A program made the translations under genes and the position numbers. Under the pieces are notes generated by a model, which had not been told where the DNA came from, did no database searches, and saw only the letters and a list, made by a program, of their open reading frames with translations. From Pseudomonas sp. UBA1879 (GTDB lineage Bacteria > Pseudomonadota > Gammaproteobacteria > Pseudomonadales > Pseudomonadaceae), in NCBI RefSeq assembly GCF_002338065.1, contig NZ_DDHJ01000013.1, positions 208,374 through 272,373 on the forward strand: a stretch of 64,000 nt of DNA, in the 5' to 3' direction. Each line of letters begins with the position of its first letter. Position 1 is the first letter of the stretch. This document shows positions 1 to 8,303 of the stretch, one piece after another.

Positions 1-999
1 CGCGCTGAACCCCATATCACCCGTGCAAAGGGCCAGCACGCGGTACGGCAGCTTCAACAGTTGCAAGACGCGTTCAGCGTTGGCAGTCAGGCCTTCCAGC
101 GCTTCCATCGATTTGTCAGGCTCGACGATCTGCACCATCTCGACCTTGTCGAACTGGTGCTGACGGATCATGCCACGGGTGTCGCGGCCCGACGCTCCGG
201 CTTCGGAACGGAAACACGGGGTGTGCGCGACGAATTTCAACGGCAGTTGCTTGGCATCAAGGATTTCGCCGGCGACGATGTTCGTCAGCGACACTTCAGC
301 AGTCGGAATCAGGTACAGATCGGCTTCGCCTTCGCGGGCGATCTTGAACAGGTCTTCCTCGAACTTCGGCAGTTGACCGGTGCCTTGCAAGGCCGGGGCC
401 TGAACGAGATAAGGCGTGTAGGCCTCTTCATAGCCGTGTTCGTTGATGTGCAGGGTGATCATGAACTGCGCCAGCGCGCGATGCAGCCGCGCGATCGGCC
501 CACGCAGTACAGCGAAACGGGCACCGGACAGCTTGGCGGCGGTTTCGAAATCCAGCCAACCGAATTTCTCCCCCAGCGCCACGTGGTCTTTGACCTCGAA
601 ATCGAACGTGGTCGGCTCGCCCCACCTGCGCACTTCGACGTTGCCTTCTTCGTCCTCACCCACCGGCACGGATTCGTGGGGAATGTTCGGCATGTTCAGC
701 AGGATGGCGTCGAGTTCGGACTGAATGCCGTCCAGCTCTTTCTTGCCAGAAGTCAGTTCTTCGGCCATGCGGTCGATATCCGCCATCAACGGTGCGATGT
801 CTTCGCCGCGCTGCTTGGCCTGGCCAATGGATTTGGAACGGGCATTACGCTCGGCCTGAAGCTGCTCAGTGCGGGTCTGCACTGTCTTGCGCTGATTTTC
901 CAGCGCTTCGATGCGGGCCACGTCCAGTGTGAAGCCTCGGGAAGCCAGGCGATCCGCTACGTCCTGAAGTTGGGTACGTAACAGTTTGGAGTCGAGCAT
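1..999 (-). CDS. serS: Seryl-tRNA synthetase, N-terminal 333 residues (cut by window edge)
   Basis: Charges tRNA(Ser) (and tRNA(Sec) where present) with serine in the cytosol. The start (MLDSKLLRTQ) is inside the window and the reading frame runs off the left edge, so about 333 of the usual ~426 residues are visible. Residues 1-100 form the long antiparallel coiled-coil arm that grips the tRNA variable loop (rich in E, Q, R and K). The class II catalytic core follows, with motif 2 visible as FRSEAGASGRDTRGMIRQHQF. It lies 44 bp downstream of crcB in the same direction and probably ends the ftsK-lolA-rarA-crcB-serS run. Family assignment is certain; only the C-terminus is unseen. Confidence 0.97.
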   Translation of the reverse strand, partial: MLDSKLLRTQLQDVADRLASRGFTLDVARIEALENQRKTVQTRTEQLQAERNARSKSIGQAKQRGEDIAPLMADIDRMAEELTSGKKELDGIQSELDAILLNMPNIPHESVPVGEDEEGNVEVRRWGEPTTFDFEVKDHVALGEKFGWLDFETAAKLSGARFAVLRGPIARLHRALAQFMITLHINEHGYEEAYTPYLVQAPALQGTGQLPKFEEDLFKIAREGEADLYLIPTAEVSLTNIVAGEILDAKQLPLKFVAHTPCFRSEAGASGRDTRGMIRQHQFDKVEMVQIVEPDKSMEALEGLTANAERVLQLLKLPYRVLALCTGDMGFSA

Positions 1000-1043
1000 A
1001 TCGTTGCCTCGTGATTGAATCGGGTTTGGTGAATTCGGGTCTA

Positions 1044-1418
1044 TTACATTCGGGTCAGTGACAGGCCTGCCCATGTCGCCAGCAGCCCGCCCAGCACACT
1101 GACCACGGCGTAGCCGATGGCCAGTGGCGCCTGCCCGCTTTCGAGCAAACGCAGCGTATCCAGGGAAAAGGACGAAAACGTCGTCAGCCCGCCGACAAAA
1201 CCTACGAGCAAGCCAGCGCGGACTTCAATCGGCACTTCCGGGCGCAGCAGAAACCAGCCATACAGCAGCCCGATGATCAGGCAGCCGACCAGATTGACCG
1301 CCAGCGTCGCCGCGTAAAAATGCCGGGGCCAATTGGCTGACACCCAAGTGCCTGCCGCGAAACGCAATAATGTACCAGCGATGCCCGCAATCGACACCGC
1401 AAGAATCGTCTGAATCAC
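1044..1418 (-). CDS. crcB: Fluoride channel CrcB (Fluc)
   Basis: Small inner-membrane channel that exports fluoride as a dual-topology dimer. The 124 residues contain four hydrophobic helices, the N-terminal GIAGTLLRFAAG motif and the central GGLTTFSSFS segment, which carries the Thr/Phe/Ser residues lining the fluoride path. The start codon shares one base position with the end of rarA, so the two are translationally coupled. No fluoride riboswitch is possible directly upstream because rarA coding sequence is there; expression must follow the operon. Confidence 0.95.
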   Translation of the reverse strand: MIQTILAVSIAGIAGTLLRFAAGTWVSANWPRHFYAATLAVNLVGCLIIGLLYGWFLLRPEVPIEVRAGLLVGFVGGLTTFSSFSLDTLRLLESGQAPLAIGYAVVSVLGGLLATWAGLSLTRM

Positions 1419-2740
1419 TACTTTCTCCGCTGACGAGGACTGGCGCGGTCGAGTGCGGCCAGATGTTTGAGCTTTTCGCCGATTTTAAGCTCCAGTCCGC
1501 GAGGGACCGGCTGGTAATACTGACGCGGTTCCAGTTCGTCCGGGAAATAATCTTCACCCGCGGCGTAAGCATCCGGCTCGTCGTGGGCGTAGCGGTATTC
1601 TTCGCCGTAACCGAGCTGCTTCATCAATTTGGTCGGCGCGTTGCGCAGGTGCAACGGCACTTCCAGCGAGCCGTGTTCGGTCGCCTCGCGCATGGCCATC
1701 TTGAAGCCCATGTACACGGCATTGCTTTTAGGCGCGCAGGCCAGGTAAACGATGGCCTGCGCCACTGCCAGTTCGCCTTCGGGGCTGCCGAGCCGCTCTT
1801 GCACATCCCACGCGGACATGCACAGCGGCAGAGCACGGGGATCGGCGTTGCCGATGTCTTCACTGGCCATCCGTACCACGCGACGCGCCAGGTACAGCGG
1901 GTCGCAGCCGCCGTCGATCATCCGCGCAAACCAATACAGCGCCGCGTCGGGATTGGAGCCGCGAATCGATTTGTGCAGCGCGGAAATCTGGTCGTAGAAC
2001 GCCTCACCGCCCTTGTCGAAACGCCGACGGCTGTCGCCCAGCAAACTTTGCAGCAGCTCGGAATCGATCTCACTGCCATCCTCGGCTAGGTCCGAGGCGT
2101 TCTCCAGCAGGTTGAGCATGCGGCGACCGTCGCCGTCAGCGGCGGCCAGCAGGGTTTTGAACGCCTCGTCGCCCAAGGTCAGATGGCGGTCACCCAGCCC
2201 CCGCTTTTCAGTGAGTGCACGATCCACCAACTGACGCAGGGCCGCTTCGTCCAGGCTTTTCAGCACATAGACGCGCGCCCGGGACAGCAAAGCGTTGTTC
2301 AGTTCAAACGATGGGTTTTCAGTGGTGGCGCCGATGAAGATCAGCGTGCCGTCTTCGACGTAAGGCAGAAATGCATCCTGCTGCGACTTGTTGAAGCGGT
2401 GCACTTCGTCTACGAACAGAATGGTGCGGCGGCCGTACTGACCGGCCTGTTGCTTGGCGATCTCCACCGCCTGACGGATTTCCTTGACCCCCGCCAGCAC
2501 CGCCGAAACCGTTTCGAAGTGGGCGTCGGACACCTTCGCCAGCAGCCGCGCCAGCGTGGTCTTGCCCACGCCGGGCGGCCCCCAGAAAATCATCGAGTGC
2601 AGCGCTCCCTGCTCCAGCGCTTCACGCAAGGGCTTGCCGTGGGCGAGCAAGTGCTGTTGGCCGACATACTCGTCCAGATGGGTCGCCCGCAAACGGGCGG
2701 CCAGAGGCTGGGCGATCGGCTCACTGCTGAACAGGTCCAT
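1418..2740 (-). CDS. rarA: Replication-associated recombination protein A (RarA/MgsA), AAA+ ATPase
   Basis: Clamp-loader-related AAA+ ATPase that acts at stalled replication forks. Its 440 residues match the family size. Visible motifs: Walker A GPPGVGKTTLARLL near residue 55, Walker B LFVDEVHRFNKSQQDAFL near residue 110, sensor 1 GATTENPSFELN, and the C-terminal tetramerisation region including AQAIVYLACAPKSNAVY. It starts 18 bp after lolA, in the usual Pseudomonas order lolA-rarA-crcB-serS. Confidence 0.96.
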   Translation of the reverse strand: MDLFSSEPIAQPLAARLRATHLDEYVGQQHLLAHGKPLREALEQGALHSMIFWGPPGVGKTTLARLLAKVSDAHFETVSAVLAGVKEIRQAVEIAKQQAGQYGRRTILFVDEVHRFNKSQQDAFLPYVEDGTLIFIGATTENPSFELNNALLSRARVYVLKSLDEAALRQLVDRALTEKRGLGDRHLTLGDEAFKTLLAAADGDGRRMLNLLENASDLAEDGSEIDSELLQSLLGDSRRRFDKGGEAFYDQISALHKSIRGSNPDAALYWFARMIDGGCDPLYLARRVVRMASEDIGNADPRALPLCMSAWDVQERLGSPEGELAVAQAIVYLACAPKSNAVYMGFKMAMREATEHGSLEVPLHLRNAPTKLMKQLGYGEEYRYAHDEPDAYAAGEDYFPDELEPRQYYQPVPRGLELKIGEKLKHLAALDRASPRQRRK

Positions 2741-2758
2741 GCTGGACTTTCGAACCTC

Positions 2759-3382
2759 TTATTCCTGAATGACGTCAGCGCCTTTCGGGATCTGGAACTG
2801 GAACTTGCTCGCCGCGACAGGCTCATTCGCCTTGACGCCAGTGAACAGGATGTTGGTGCGCTGGCCGACGCTGTCGATCAGTTGCATGTCGTTGATCATG
2901 CCGTTACGGAACGACAGGCGCAGGTTGTCGAACAGGGTGTCCTTGGATTTCGGCTTGAGCACGAAATCGATCACCCCGCCCGCTTCCTTGGCCGAGATGT
3001 CGAAGCTTTCGCTGATCTTCGACACGTCGCCGGACAGCAACAGCGCCGGCGTCTGGGTCAGGCGCTGATCGAGGGTCTTGATGGTGACCTGCTCCAGATC
3101 CGGGTCCCAGAGCGAGACTTTCTTGCCGTCAGAGACCATCAGTTGTTCCTGCGGCGCGTCGGTGTGCCAATAGAACAGGCCCGGACGCTGCAGGACCATG
3201 TCGCCTGCGGTTTCCTGCAGCTGCGTACCACCGCCGTCCAGGGTCAGCTGGGAAAAGCGACCGCTCAGGGTTTTCGAGCTTTCCAGCAGTTGGGTCAGGC
3301 GTGCCACGTCCTTGCTGTCGGCGTGGGCCGGGAGAGCGGAAAAAGCCAGTGCAGATACCAACAACATGCGGATAAGACGCAT
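2759..3382 (-). CDS. lolA: Outer-membrane lipoprotein carrier protein LolA
   Basis: Periplasmic chaperone that takes lipoproteins from LolCDE and passes them to LolB at the outer membrane. The chosen ATG (MRLIRMLLVSALAF) gives 207 residues with a clean Sec signal peptide ending ALPAHA, and follows an AAAGAGG ribosome site; a frame-open extension of 20 residues upstream lacks these. The mature part carries the LolA fold with typical segments such as GRFSQLTLD, PGLFYWHTD and the C-terminal ANEPVAASKFQFQIPKGADV. It sits between ftsK and rarA on the same strand. Confidence 0.95.
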   Translation of the reverse strand: MRLIRMLLVSALAFSALPAHADSKDVARLTQLLESSKTLSGRFSQLTLDGGGTQLQETAGDMVLQRPGLFYWHTDAPQEQLMVSDGKKVSLWDPDLEQVTIKTLDQRLTQTPALLLSGDVSKISESFDISAKEAGGVIDFVLKPKSKDTLFDNLRLSFRNGMINDMQLIDSVGQRTNILFTGVKANEPVAASKFQFQIPKGADVIQE

Positions 3383-3411
3383 GGGAGTCCTCTTTGATTT
3401 CAAATAAAGCC

Positions 3412-3436
3412 GGACGGCGCCTGTCGGGCGCCGTCC
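3412..3436 (-). terminator. Hairpin between ftsK and lolA
   Basis: A perfect 10-bp stem (GGACGGCGCC / GGCGCCGTCC) with a 5-nt loop. On the minus strand it is followed by GGCTTTATTTG, so it may partly end ftsK transcription before lolA or attenuate read-through. Confidence 0.55.
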
Positions 3437-3460
3437 AGTCATTCGTGATGCTTTGAAGTG

Positions 3461-5869
3461 TCAGTCACGCGCCGGGCTGGGCGCAATCACTTCCCGCGAG
3501 CCGTTGGTGTTCATGGCGGTCACGACACCGGCCATTTCCATGGCTTCGATCATGCGCGCTGCGCGGTTGTAGCCAATCTTGAGCTTGCGTTGCACCGCCG
3601 AAATGGACGCTCGACGGCTTTCCAGCACGAAGTTGACCGCCTCATCGTAGAGCGCATCGGTTTCAGCGTCGTCGCCGTCGCCCCCGCCGCCGCCACCGCC
3701 TTCGAAGCCACTGCCGGCTTCTTCGACGCCGTTGAGAATGTCGTCGTTGTATTGCGGGGTACCGCGCAGTTTCCAGGCTTCGACGACGCGGTGAACCTCG
3801 TCATCGGAGACGAAGGCGCCGTGCACCCGGATCGGCAAGCTGGTGCCCGGCGGCATGTACAGCATGTCACCGTGGCCGAGCAGTTGTTCGGCGCCACCCT
3901 GATCGATGATGGTCCGGGAGTCGATCTTGCTCGACACCTGAAACGCCATGCGCGTCGGAATGTTCGCCTTGATCAGGCCCGTGATCACGTCAACCGAAGG
4001 ACGCTGAGTCGCGAGAATCAGGTGAATACCGGCTGCCCGGGCCTTCTGCGCGATTCGCGCGATCAGCTCTTCAACCTTCTTGCCGACGATCATCATCATG
4101 TCGGCAAATTCGTCGACCACCACGACGATGGTCGGCAGCTTGGTCAGCAGCGGCGCTTCATCGTGGATGCTTTCACGGTGGTACAGCGGATCTGAAATGG
4201 GTGTACCCGCCTCTTCCGCTTCCTTGATCTTGTGGTTGAAGCCCGACAGGTTACGCACGCCCATCTTGGCCATCAGCTTGTAGCGACGCTCCATCTCGGC
4301 CACCGACCAGCGCAGGGCGTTGGCAGCGTCTTTCATGTCGGTCACCACCGGGCACAGCAAGTGCGGGATGCCTTCATAGATCGACAACTCGAGCATTTTC
4401 GGGTCAATCATGATCAGCTTGGCGTCTTCAGGGCCAGACTTGAACAGGATCGACAGGATCATCGCGTTCACACCCACCGACTTCCCGGAGCCCGTCGTAC
4501 CGGCGACCAACAAGTGCGGCATCTTGGCGAGGTCAGTGATGATCGGCTTGCCACCGATGTCATGGCCCAACGCCAGGGTGACCGGTGATTTGAAGTTGTC
4601 GTACTCGGGCGTCGACAGCACTTCCGAGAAGCGCACGATTTGGCGATCTTCGTTGGGAATCTCGATACCGACGGTGGTCTTGCCAGGAATCACCTCGACC
4701 ACCCGTACGCTGGTCACGGCCAGTGACCGCGCGAGGTCCTTCGCCAGGTTGGCAATGCGGCTGACTTTGACGCCGGCAGCGGGCTGGATTTCATAACGGG
4801 TGATGACCGGGCCCGGATGAATCGAGTCCACGCTCACTTCAACGCCGAATTCCTTGAGCTTGATTTCCAGCAAGTGCCCCACGGCCGCGAGCGACTCTGG
4901 CGAATAATTGAGCTGTTTCTTTTCGGCAGGATCAAGGATCGAGATCGGTGGCAAGGTGCCTTCGACTGCACTGTCAACGAACAGAGGTGCCTGTTTCTCT
5001 TTCAACACGCGCTTGCTCGGCTCTGGCGGTTTGACCGGCGCCGGGGCGATGACCGCAGGAACGTGCTTCTCCCGGGCAGTCATATGCTCGCTCAAGGCTT
5101 GCTCGCGCTCTATCAGGCGTTCCTTGGCCTTGGCCTGCTCACGACGATCGGGCACCACAGGCGCGACCACTTCATCGACGCGCATGTCGACTTCGCGCAG
5201 TTGGGCAACCATCTGTTTGCGTTCGCTGCGCTCGGACCACCAACGATTCATCGCGCCCTGGAACAGCTCGAACAGGTCCAGGGTGATCTTGCCGGTGGTG
5301 TCCATCACCTTGAACCACGATAGATCGGTGAACACTGTCAAGCCGAAGAGAAACAGAGCAATGAACAGCAAGGTGCTGCCCTGCACGTTGAGCGCACGCT
5401 TGGCCAGATCGCCCAGCACCTCGCCCAACACGCCGCCGGCAGAGCCCGGCAGACCAGAGGCAGAGTGAAAATGAATATGCGCCAGCGCTGCCCCGGCCAG
5501 TATCAGAAACACCAGGCCAATCATGCGCCAGGAAAACAGCCAGCCGCTCCATTGCCACGGTTCGTGCCGCTGGCGGAACACCTGGTACGCCTTGACGCCA
5601 AGCAGGATCGGAAAGATGTAGGCAAAATAGCCCAACACCATGAACAGAATGTCAGCGGAGAACGCCCCAGCGCGGCCTGCGGCGTTTTGCACCTGCACGG
5701 AGCTGCTGGTGTGGCTCCAGCCCGGATCGGCCTGGTCGTAGGTCAACAGGGCCATCATCAAGTACAGGCACAGGAAGCCGAACGCGATCAGCGCACCTTC
5801 CTTGAGTCGGTAGTGCAAATGCTGCCGCCAAAGCGGAACGGGGCTGGGTGCAACGGTGGATTTCTTCAA
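3461..5869 (-). CDS. ftsK: DNA translocase FtsK
   Basis: Septum-anchored DNA pump that clears chromosome termini and activates XerCD at dif. 802 residues: four or five N-terminal membrane helices (about 25-48, 70-97, 108-132, 162-182), a fairly short charged linker (about 200-300), then the RecA-like motor with Walker A AGTTGSGKS at 456-464 and Walker B TIVVVVDEFADMM near 575. A poly-Gly stretch (GFEGGGGGGGDGDD) joins the motor to the C-terminal winged-helix gamma domain, which reads KOPS (SRRASISAVQRKLKIGYNRAARMIEAMEMAGVV). The ATG is preceded by several hundred bases without a gene. Confidence 0.97.
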   Translation of the reverse strand: MKKSTVAPSPVPLWRQHLHYRLKEGALIAFGFLCLYLMMALLTYDQADPGWSHTSSSVQVQNAAGRAGAFSADILFMVLGYFAYIFPILLGVKAYQVFRQRHEPWQWSGWLFSWRMIGLVFLILAGAALAHIHFHSASGLPGSAGGVLGEVLGDLAKRALNVQGSTLLFIALFLFGLTVFTDLSWFKVMDTTGKITLDLFELFQGAMNRWWSERSERKQMVAQLREVDMRVDEVVAPVVPDRREQAKAKERLIEREQALSEHMTAREKHVPAVIAPAPVKPPEPSKRVLKEKQAPLFVDSAVEGTLPPISILDPAEKKQLNYSPESLAAVGHLLEIKLKEFGVEVSVDSIHPGPVITRYEIQPAAGVKVSRIANLAKDLARSLAVTSVRVVEVIPGKTTVGIEIPNEDRQIVRFSEVLSTPEYDNFKSPVTLALGHDIGGKPIITDLAKMPHLLVAGTTGSGKSVGVNAMILSILFKSGPEDAKLIMIDPKMLELSIYEGIPHLLCPVVTDMKDAANALRWSVAEMERRYKLMAKMGVRNLSGFNHKIKEAEEAGTPISDPLYHRESIHDEAPLLTKLPTIVVVVDEFADMMMIVGKKVEELIARIAQKARAAGIHLILATQRPSVDVITGLIKANIPTRMAFQVSSKIDSRTIIDQGGAEQLLGHGDMLYMPPGTSLPIRVHGAFVSDDEVHRVVEAWKLRGTPQYNDDILNGVEEAGSGFEGGGGGGGDGDDAETDALYDEAVNFVLESRRASISAVQRKLKIGYNRAARMIEAMEMAGVVTAMNTNGSREVIAPSPARD

Positions 5870-6306
5870 AACGCTTCAATTCCTGCGCGTTGGCGCGAAC
5901 ATCGGGTGGTTGACTCTATACGACTGCATTGACGAAATAGTGCAGACCGATCCTGACAGGGTGGCGTTGAATACACGCTCGACAGGTGACAGAAAATGAG
6001 GTTAAACAGCATCGGGCATTGTACGGATTTGCGCGCTGCGTGCCACGTTAGTCTGGCGCGGACCTCGCCGATCTTCAAGCATCGATACCAACGGACAATT
6101 TGAGCATGCATTTTCTTTGCTGACAAAGGGTTATGACGTGTTTTTCCCGCGCTTCGCAGCTGTCGAATGGCCATGATGCAAACCTGCGTCTCAGATCCGC
6201 GCGCTGCGCCGCAACGCAGTGGCGGTTAACGGCCTGTGACCGCATTCCTGGCGCGTAGTTGCAGTTGCCCCTGCGCTCCCCTCCCCTCTCGCCGAATCGG
6301 AACGTT
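5870..6306. other. Intergenic region between divergent ftsK and aat
   Basis: 437 bp with no convincing ORF, RNA gene or strong hairpin. It must hold the promoters for ftsK (minus) and aat (plus). In P. aeruginosa, as I recall, a thioredoxin reductase gene (trxB) lies here; I see no trxB remnant on either strand. Confidence 0.6.
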
Positions 6307-6996
6307 ATGCTGACCTGGTTACAACGCGACACCCTTGATTTTCCTCCGCTGGAAAAAGCCATGCGCGAGCCGAACGGCTTGCTGGCAGGCGGTGGCGATC
6401 TGTCCGCCGATCGGCTGATCCAGGCTTACCGCCATGGCTGCTTTCCGTGGTATCAGCAGGGCCAGCCGATTCTCTGGTGGTCACCCGATCCGCGCACCGT
6501 CCTGTTTCCGGATGAGCTGCATGTTTCCCGTAGCCTGGCGAAGCTTTTGCGACAAGGGCGGTTCGAAGTGACGTTCGATCAGGATTTCGCCGCCGTCATT
6601 CGCGCCTGTGCAGGGCCTCGGGCTTATACCGACGAAACCTGGATCACCGGCCCCATGCAAGCGGCCTACGTCGAACTGCATGCCCGCGGCTTCGCGCACA
6701 GCGTCGAAGTATGGGAAAACGGTAGGCTGGTCGGCGGCCTGTATGGCTTGGCCATGGGTCAGCTGTTTTTCGGCGAATCGATGTTCAGCCATACCGACAA
6801 CGCGTCCAAGGTCGGCTTTGCCACGCTGGTGCAGCATCTCAAGGCGTGGGGGTTTGTCCTGATCGACTGCCAGATGCCGACACAGCACTTGCAAAGCTTC
6901 GGCGCCCGTCCCATTTCGCGGCGAACTTTTGCGGACTACCTGAATAAACACCTCGATCTGACGCATTCCGCCGACTGGTTACCTAGGCGAGGTTGA
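6307..6996 (+). CDS. aat: Leucyl/phenylalanyl-tRNA-protein transferase
   Basis: Adds Leu or Phe from aminoacyl-tRNA to proteins with N-terminal Arg or Lys, making N-degrons read by ClpS. The ATG giving MLTWLQRDTLDFPP (229 residues) matches the family start; an open extension of 16 codons upstream is unlikely to be translated. Family segments seen: NGLLAGGGDLS, AYRHGCFPWY, WWSPDPRTVLFP, GGLYGLAMGQLFFGESMFS and DCQMPTQHLQSFGARPISR. It is followed by bpt, the other N-degron transferase, then infA, clpA and clpS. Confidence 0.97.
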   Translation: MLTWLQRDTLDFPPLEKAMREPNGLLAGGGDLSADRLIQAYRHGCFPWYQQGQPILWWSPDPRTVLFPDELHVSRSLAKLLRQGRFEVTFDQDFAAVIRACAGPRAYTDETWITGPMQAAYVELHARGFAHSVEVWENGRLVGGLYGLAMGQLFFGESMFSHTDNASKVGFATLVQHLKAWGFVLIDCQMPTQHLQSFGARPISRRTFADYLNKHLDLTHSADWLPRRG

Positions 6997-7043
6997 GTCG
7001 GCTGGCATACACTCTTAACTAAAGTTTTTCTCGAGGGTTGATC

Positions 7044-7751
7044 ATGACCGAGCTGGCGCGGCTTAAGTTTTATGCCACTCAACCCCACTCCTGTAGCTAC
7101 CTGCCCGAAGAGCAAGCGACGACGCTGTTCCTCGATCCCAGCCAGCCGATGGACGTGCAGGTCTATGCCGACCTTTCCGACATGGGGTTTCGCCGCAGTG
7201 GCGACCATCTGTATCGCCCGCACTGCCAGAACTGCAGCGCCTGTGTGCCTGCGCGCATCCCGGTAGGCCTTTTCGCGCCCGACCGTCAGCAAAAACGCAT
7301 TCTCAAGCGCAACGCGGACATCGAAGTCCTCAGCACCAAGCCGCATTTCAGCGAAGAATATTTCGACCTGTACCAGCGCTATATCGAGCAGCGTCATGCC
7401 GATGGCGACATGTACCCGCCCAGCCGCGATCAGTTTTCGACCTTTCTGGTCCGCGACTTGCCGTTCTCCCGTTTTTACGAATTCCGTCTTGAGGGGCGAT
7501 TGAAGGCCGTCGCGGTCACTGATTTGCTGCCGAATGGTCTGTCTGCGGTCTACACGTTCTACGAGCCTTCCGAAGAACGCCGCAGCCTGGGACGTTATGC
7601 CATCCTTTGGCAAATTGCCGAAGCTGCGCGCCTGCAACTGCATGCGGTGTACCTTGGGTACTGGATAAAGAACTGCAAAAAGATGAATTACAAGACGCAA
7701 TACCGGCCCATCGAGCTGTTGACCAACCAAAGATGGGTCACTCTTTACTGA
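7044..7751 (+). CDS. bpt: Aspartate/glutamate leucyltransferase (Bpt; older name Ate)
   Basis: Transfers Leu from Leu-tRNA to N-terminal Asp or Glu, making them ClpS-recognised degrons. 235 residues from the ATG ([13 protein letters not shown]); a TTG two codons earlier is less likely. The Cys-rich motif CSYLP...[15 protein letters not shown] and the C-terminal [22 protein letters not shown] are typical of the ATE/Bpt family. Often annotated as arginyltransferase, but the bacterial branch characterised biochemically is leucyl-specific (family knowledge). It starts 47 bp after aat. Confidence 0.95.
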
Positions 7752-7756
7752 ATCCC

Positions 7757-7786
7757 TTGGCTTGCCCCTCACTTTTCGGGCACAAT
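7757..7786 (+). promoter_or_regulatory. Candidate sigma-70 promoter for infA
   Basis: TTGGCT, an 18-nt spacer, then CACAAT, about 67 bp upstream of the infA start. The match to consensus is moderate. Confidence 0.3.
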
Positions 7787-7852
7787 GCAGCCCGCTTTTG
7801 CCTGGCTGCCGTTTGCACCGGGCCATTCATTGGATACCGAGGGCTTTACTGC

Positions 7853-8071
7853 ATGTCGAAAGAAGACAGCTTCGAAATGGAAGGCACTGTCGTCGACACC
7901 CTGCCCAACACCATGTTCCGTGTGGAGTTGGAAAATGGGCACGTCGTAACCGCGCACATCTCCGGCAAGATGCGCAAGAACTACATTCGTATTCTGACCG
8001 GCGATAAGGTCCGCGTTGAACTGACGCCGTATGACCTGAGCAAAGGGCGCATCACCTACCGCGCCCGCTAG
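7853..8071 (+). CDS. infA: Translation initiation factor IF-1
   Basis: A 72-residue OB-fold protein that binds the ribosomal A site during initiation. The sequence [26 protein letters not shown] through GRITYRAR covers the whole family length. A longer open frame upstream overlaps the end of bpt and is not coding. It is followed directly by a strong terminator. Confidence 0.98.
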
Positions 8072-8078
8072 CAGGTTC

Positions 8079-8117
8079 AAACAAAAACGCCCGGCTTATG
8101 ACCGGGCGTTTTTGTTT
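8079..8117. terminator. Strong symmetric terminator after infA
   Basis: AAACAAAAACGCCCGG pairs perfectly with CCGGGCGTTTTTGTTT across a short loop. It has A tracts on the left and T tracts on the right, so it can end transcription from either strand. Confidence 0.92.
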
Positions 8118-8148
8118 GCCCGTCATTTATCGATAACACCTTTTCTCT

Positions 8149-8240
8149 ACCTGTAGGAATGAGCCTGCTTACCAACGGGGTGCAGCTGAGAAGGATCAAA
8201 CGTCCGACGCATTCTTCGTGAGCAAGCACACTCGCAGGAT
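8149..8240. repeat. Degenerate REP pair between infA and clpA
   Basis: The left arm reads like CTGTAGGAATGAGCCTGCTTA and the right arm like CGTGAGCAAGCACACTCGCAG. They are opposed, imperfect copies of the REP palindrome found elsewhere in the window. Confidence 0.5.
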
Positions 8241-8258
8241 GCGATATCTACAGAAATC

Positions 8259-8284
8259 AGAAAGGCGCCACTGGGCGCCTTTCT
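8259..8284 (-). terminator. Terminator of the clpS/clpA region
   Basis: A perfect 11-bp stem AGAAAGGCGCC / GGCGCCTTTCT with a 4-nt loop, just past the clpA stop on the minus strand. Confidence 0.8.
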
Positions 8285-8303
8285 GTTGTGTTGCCGCGAA
8301 ACG

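Noticed and set aside
1000..1043. Fluoride riboswitch linked to crcB
   Set aside because: crcB starts inside the end of rarA, so there is no leader RNA for a riboswitch, and the 44-bp gap lies downstream of crcB.
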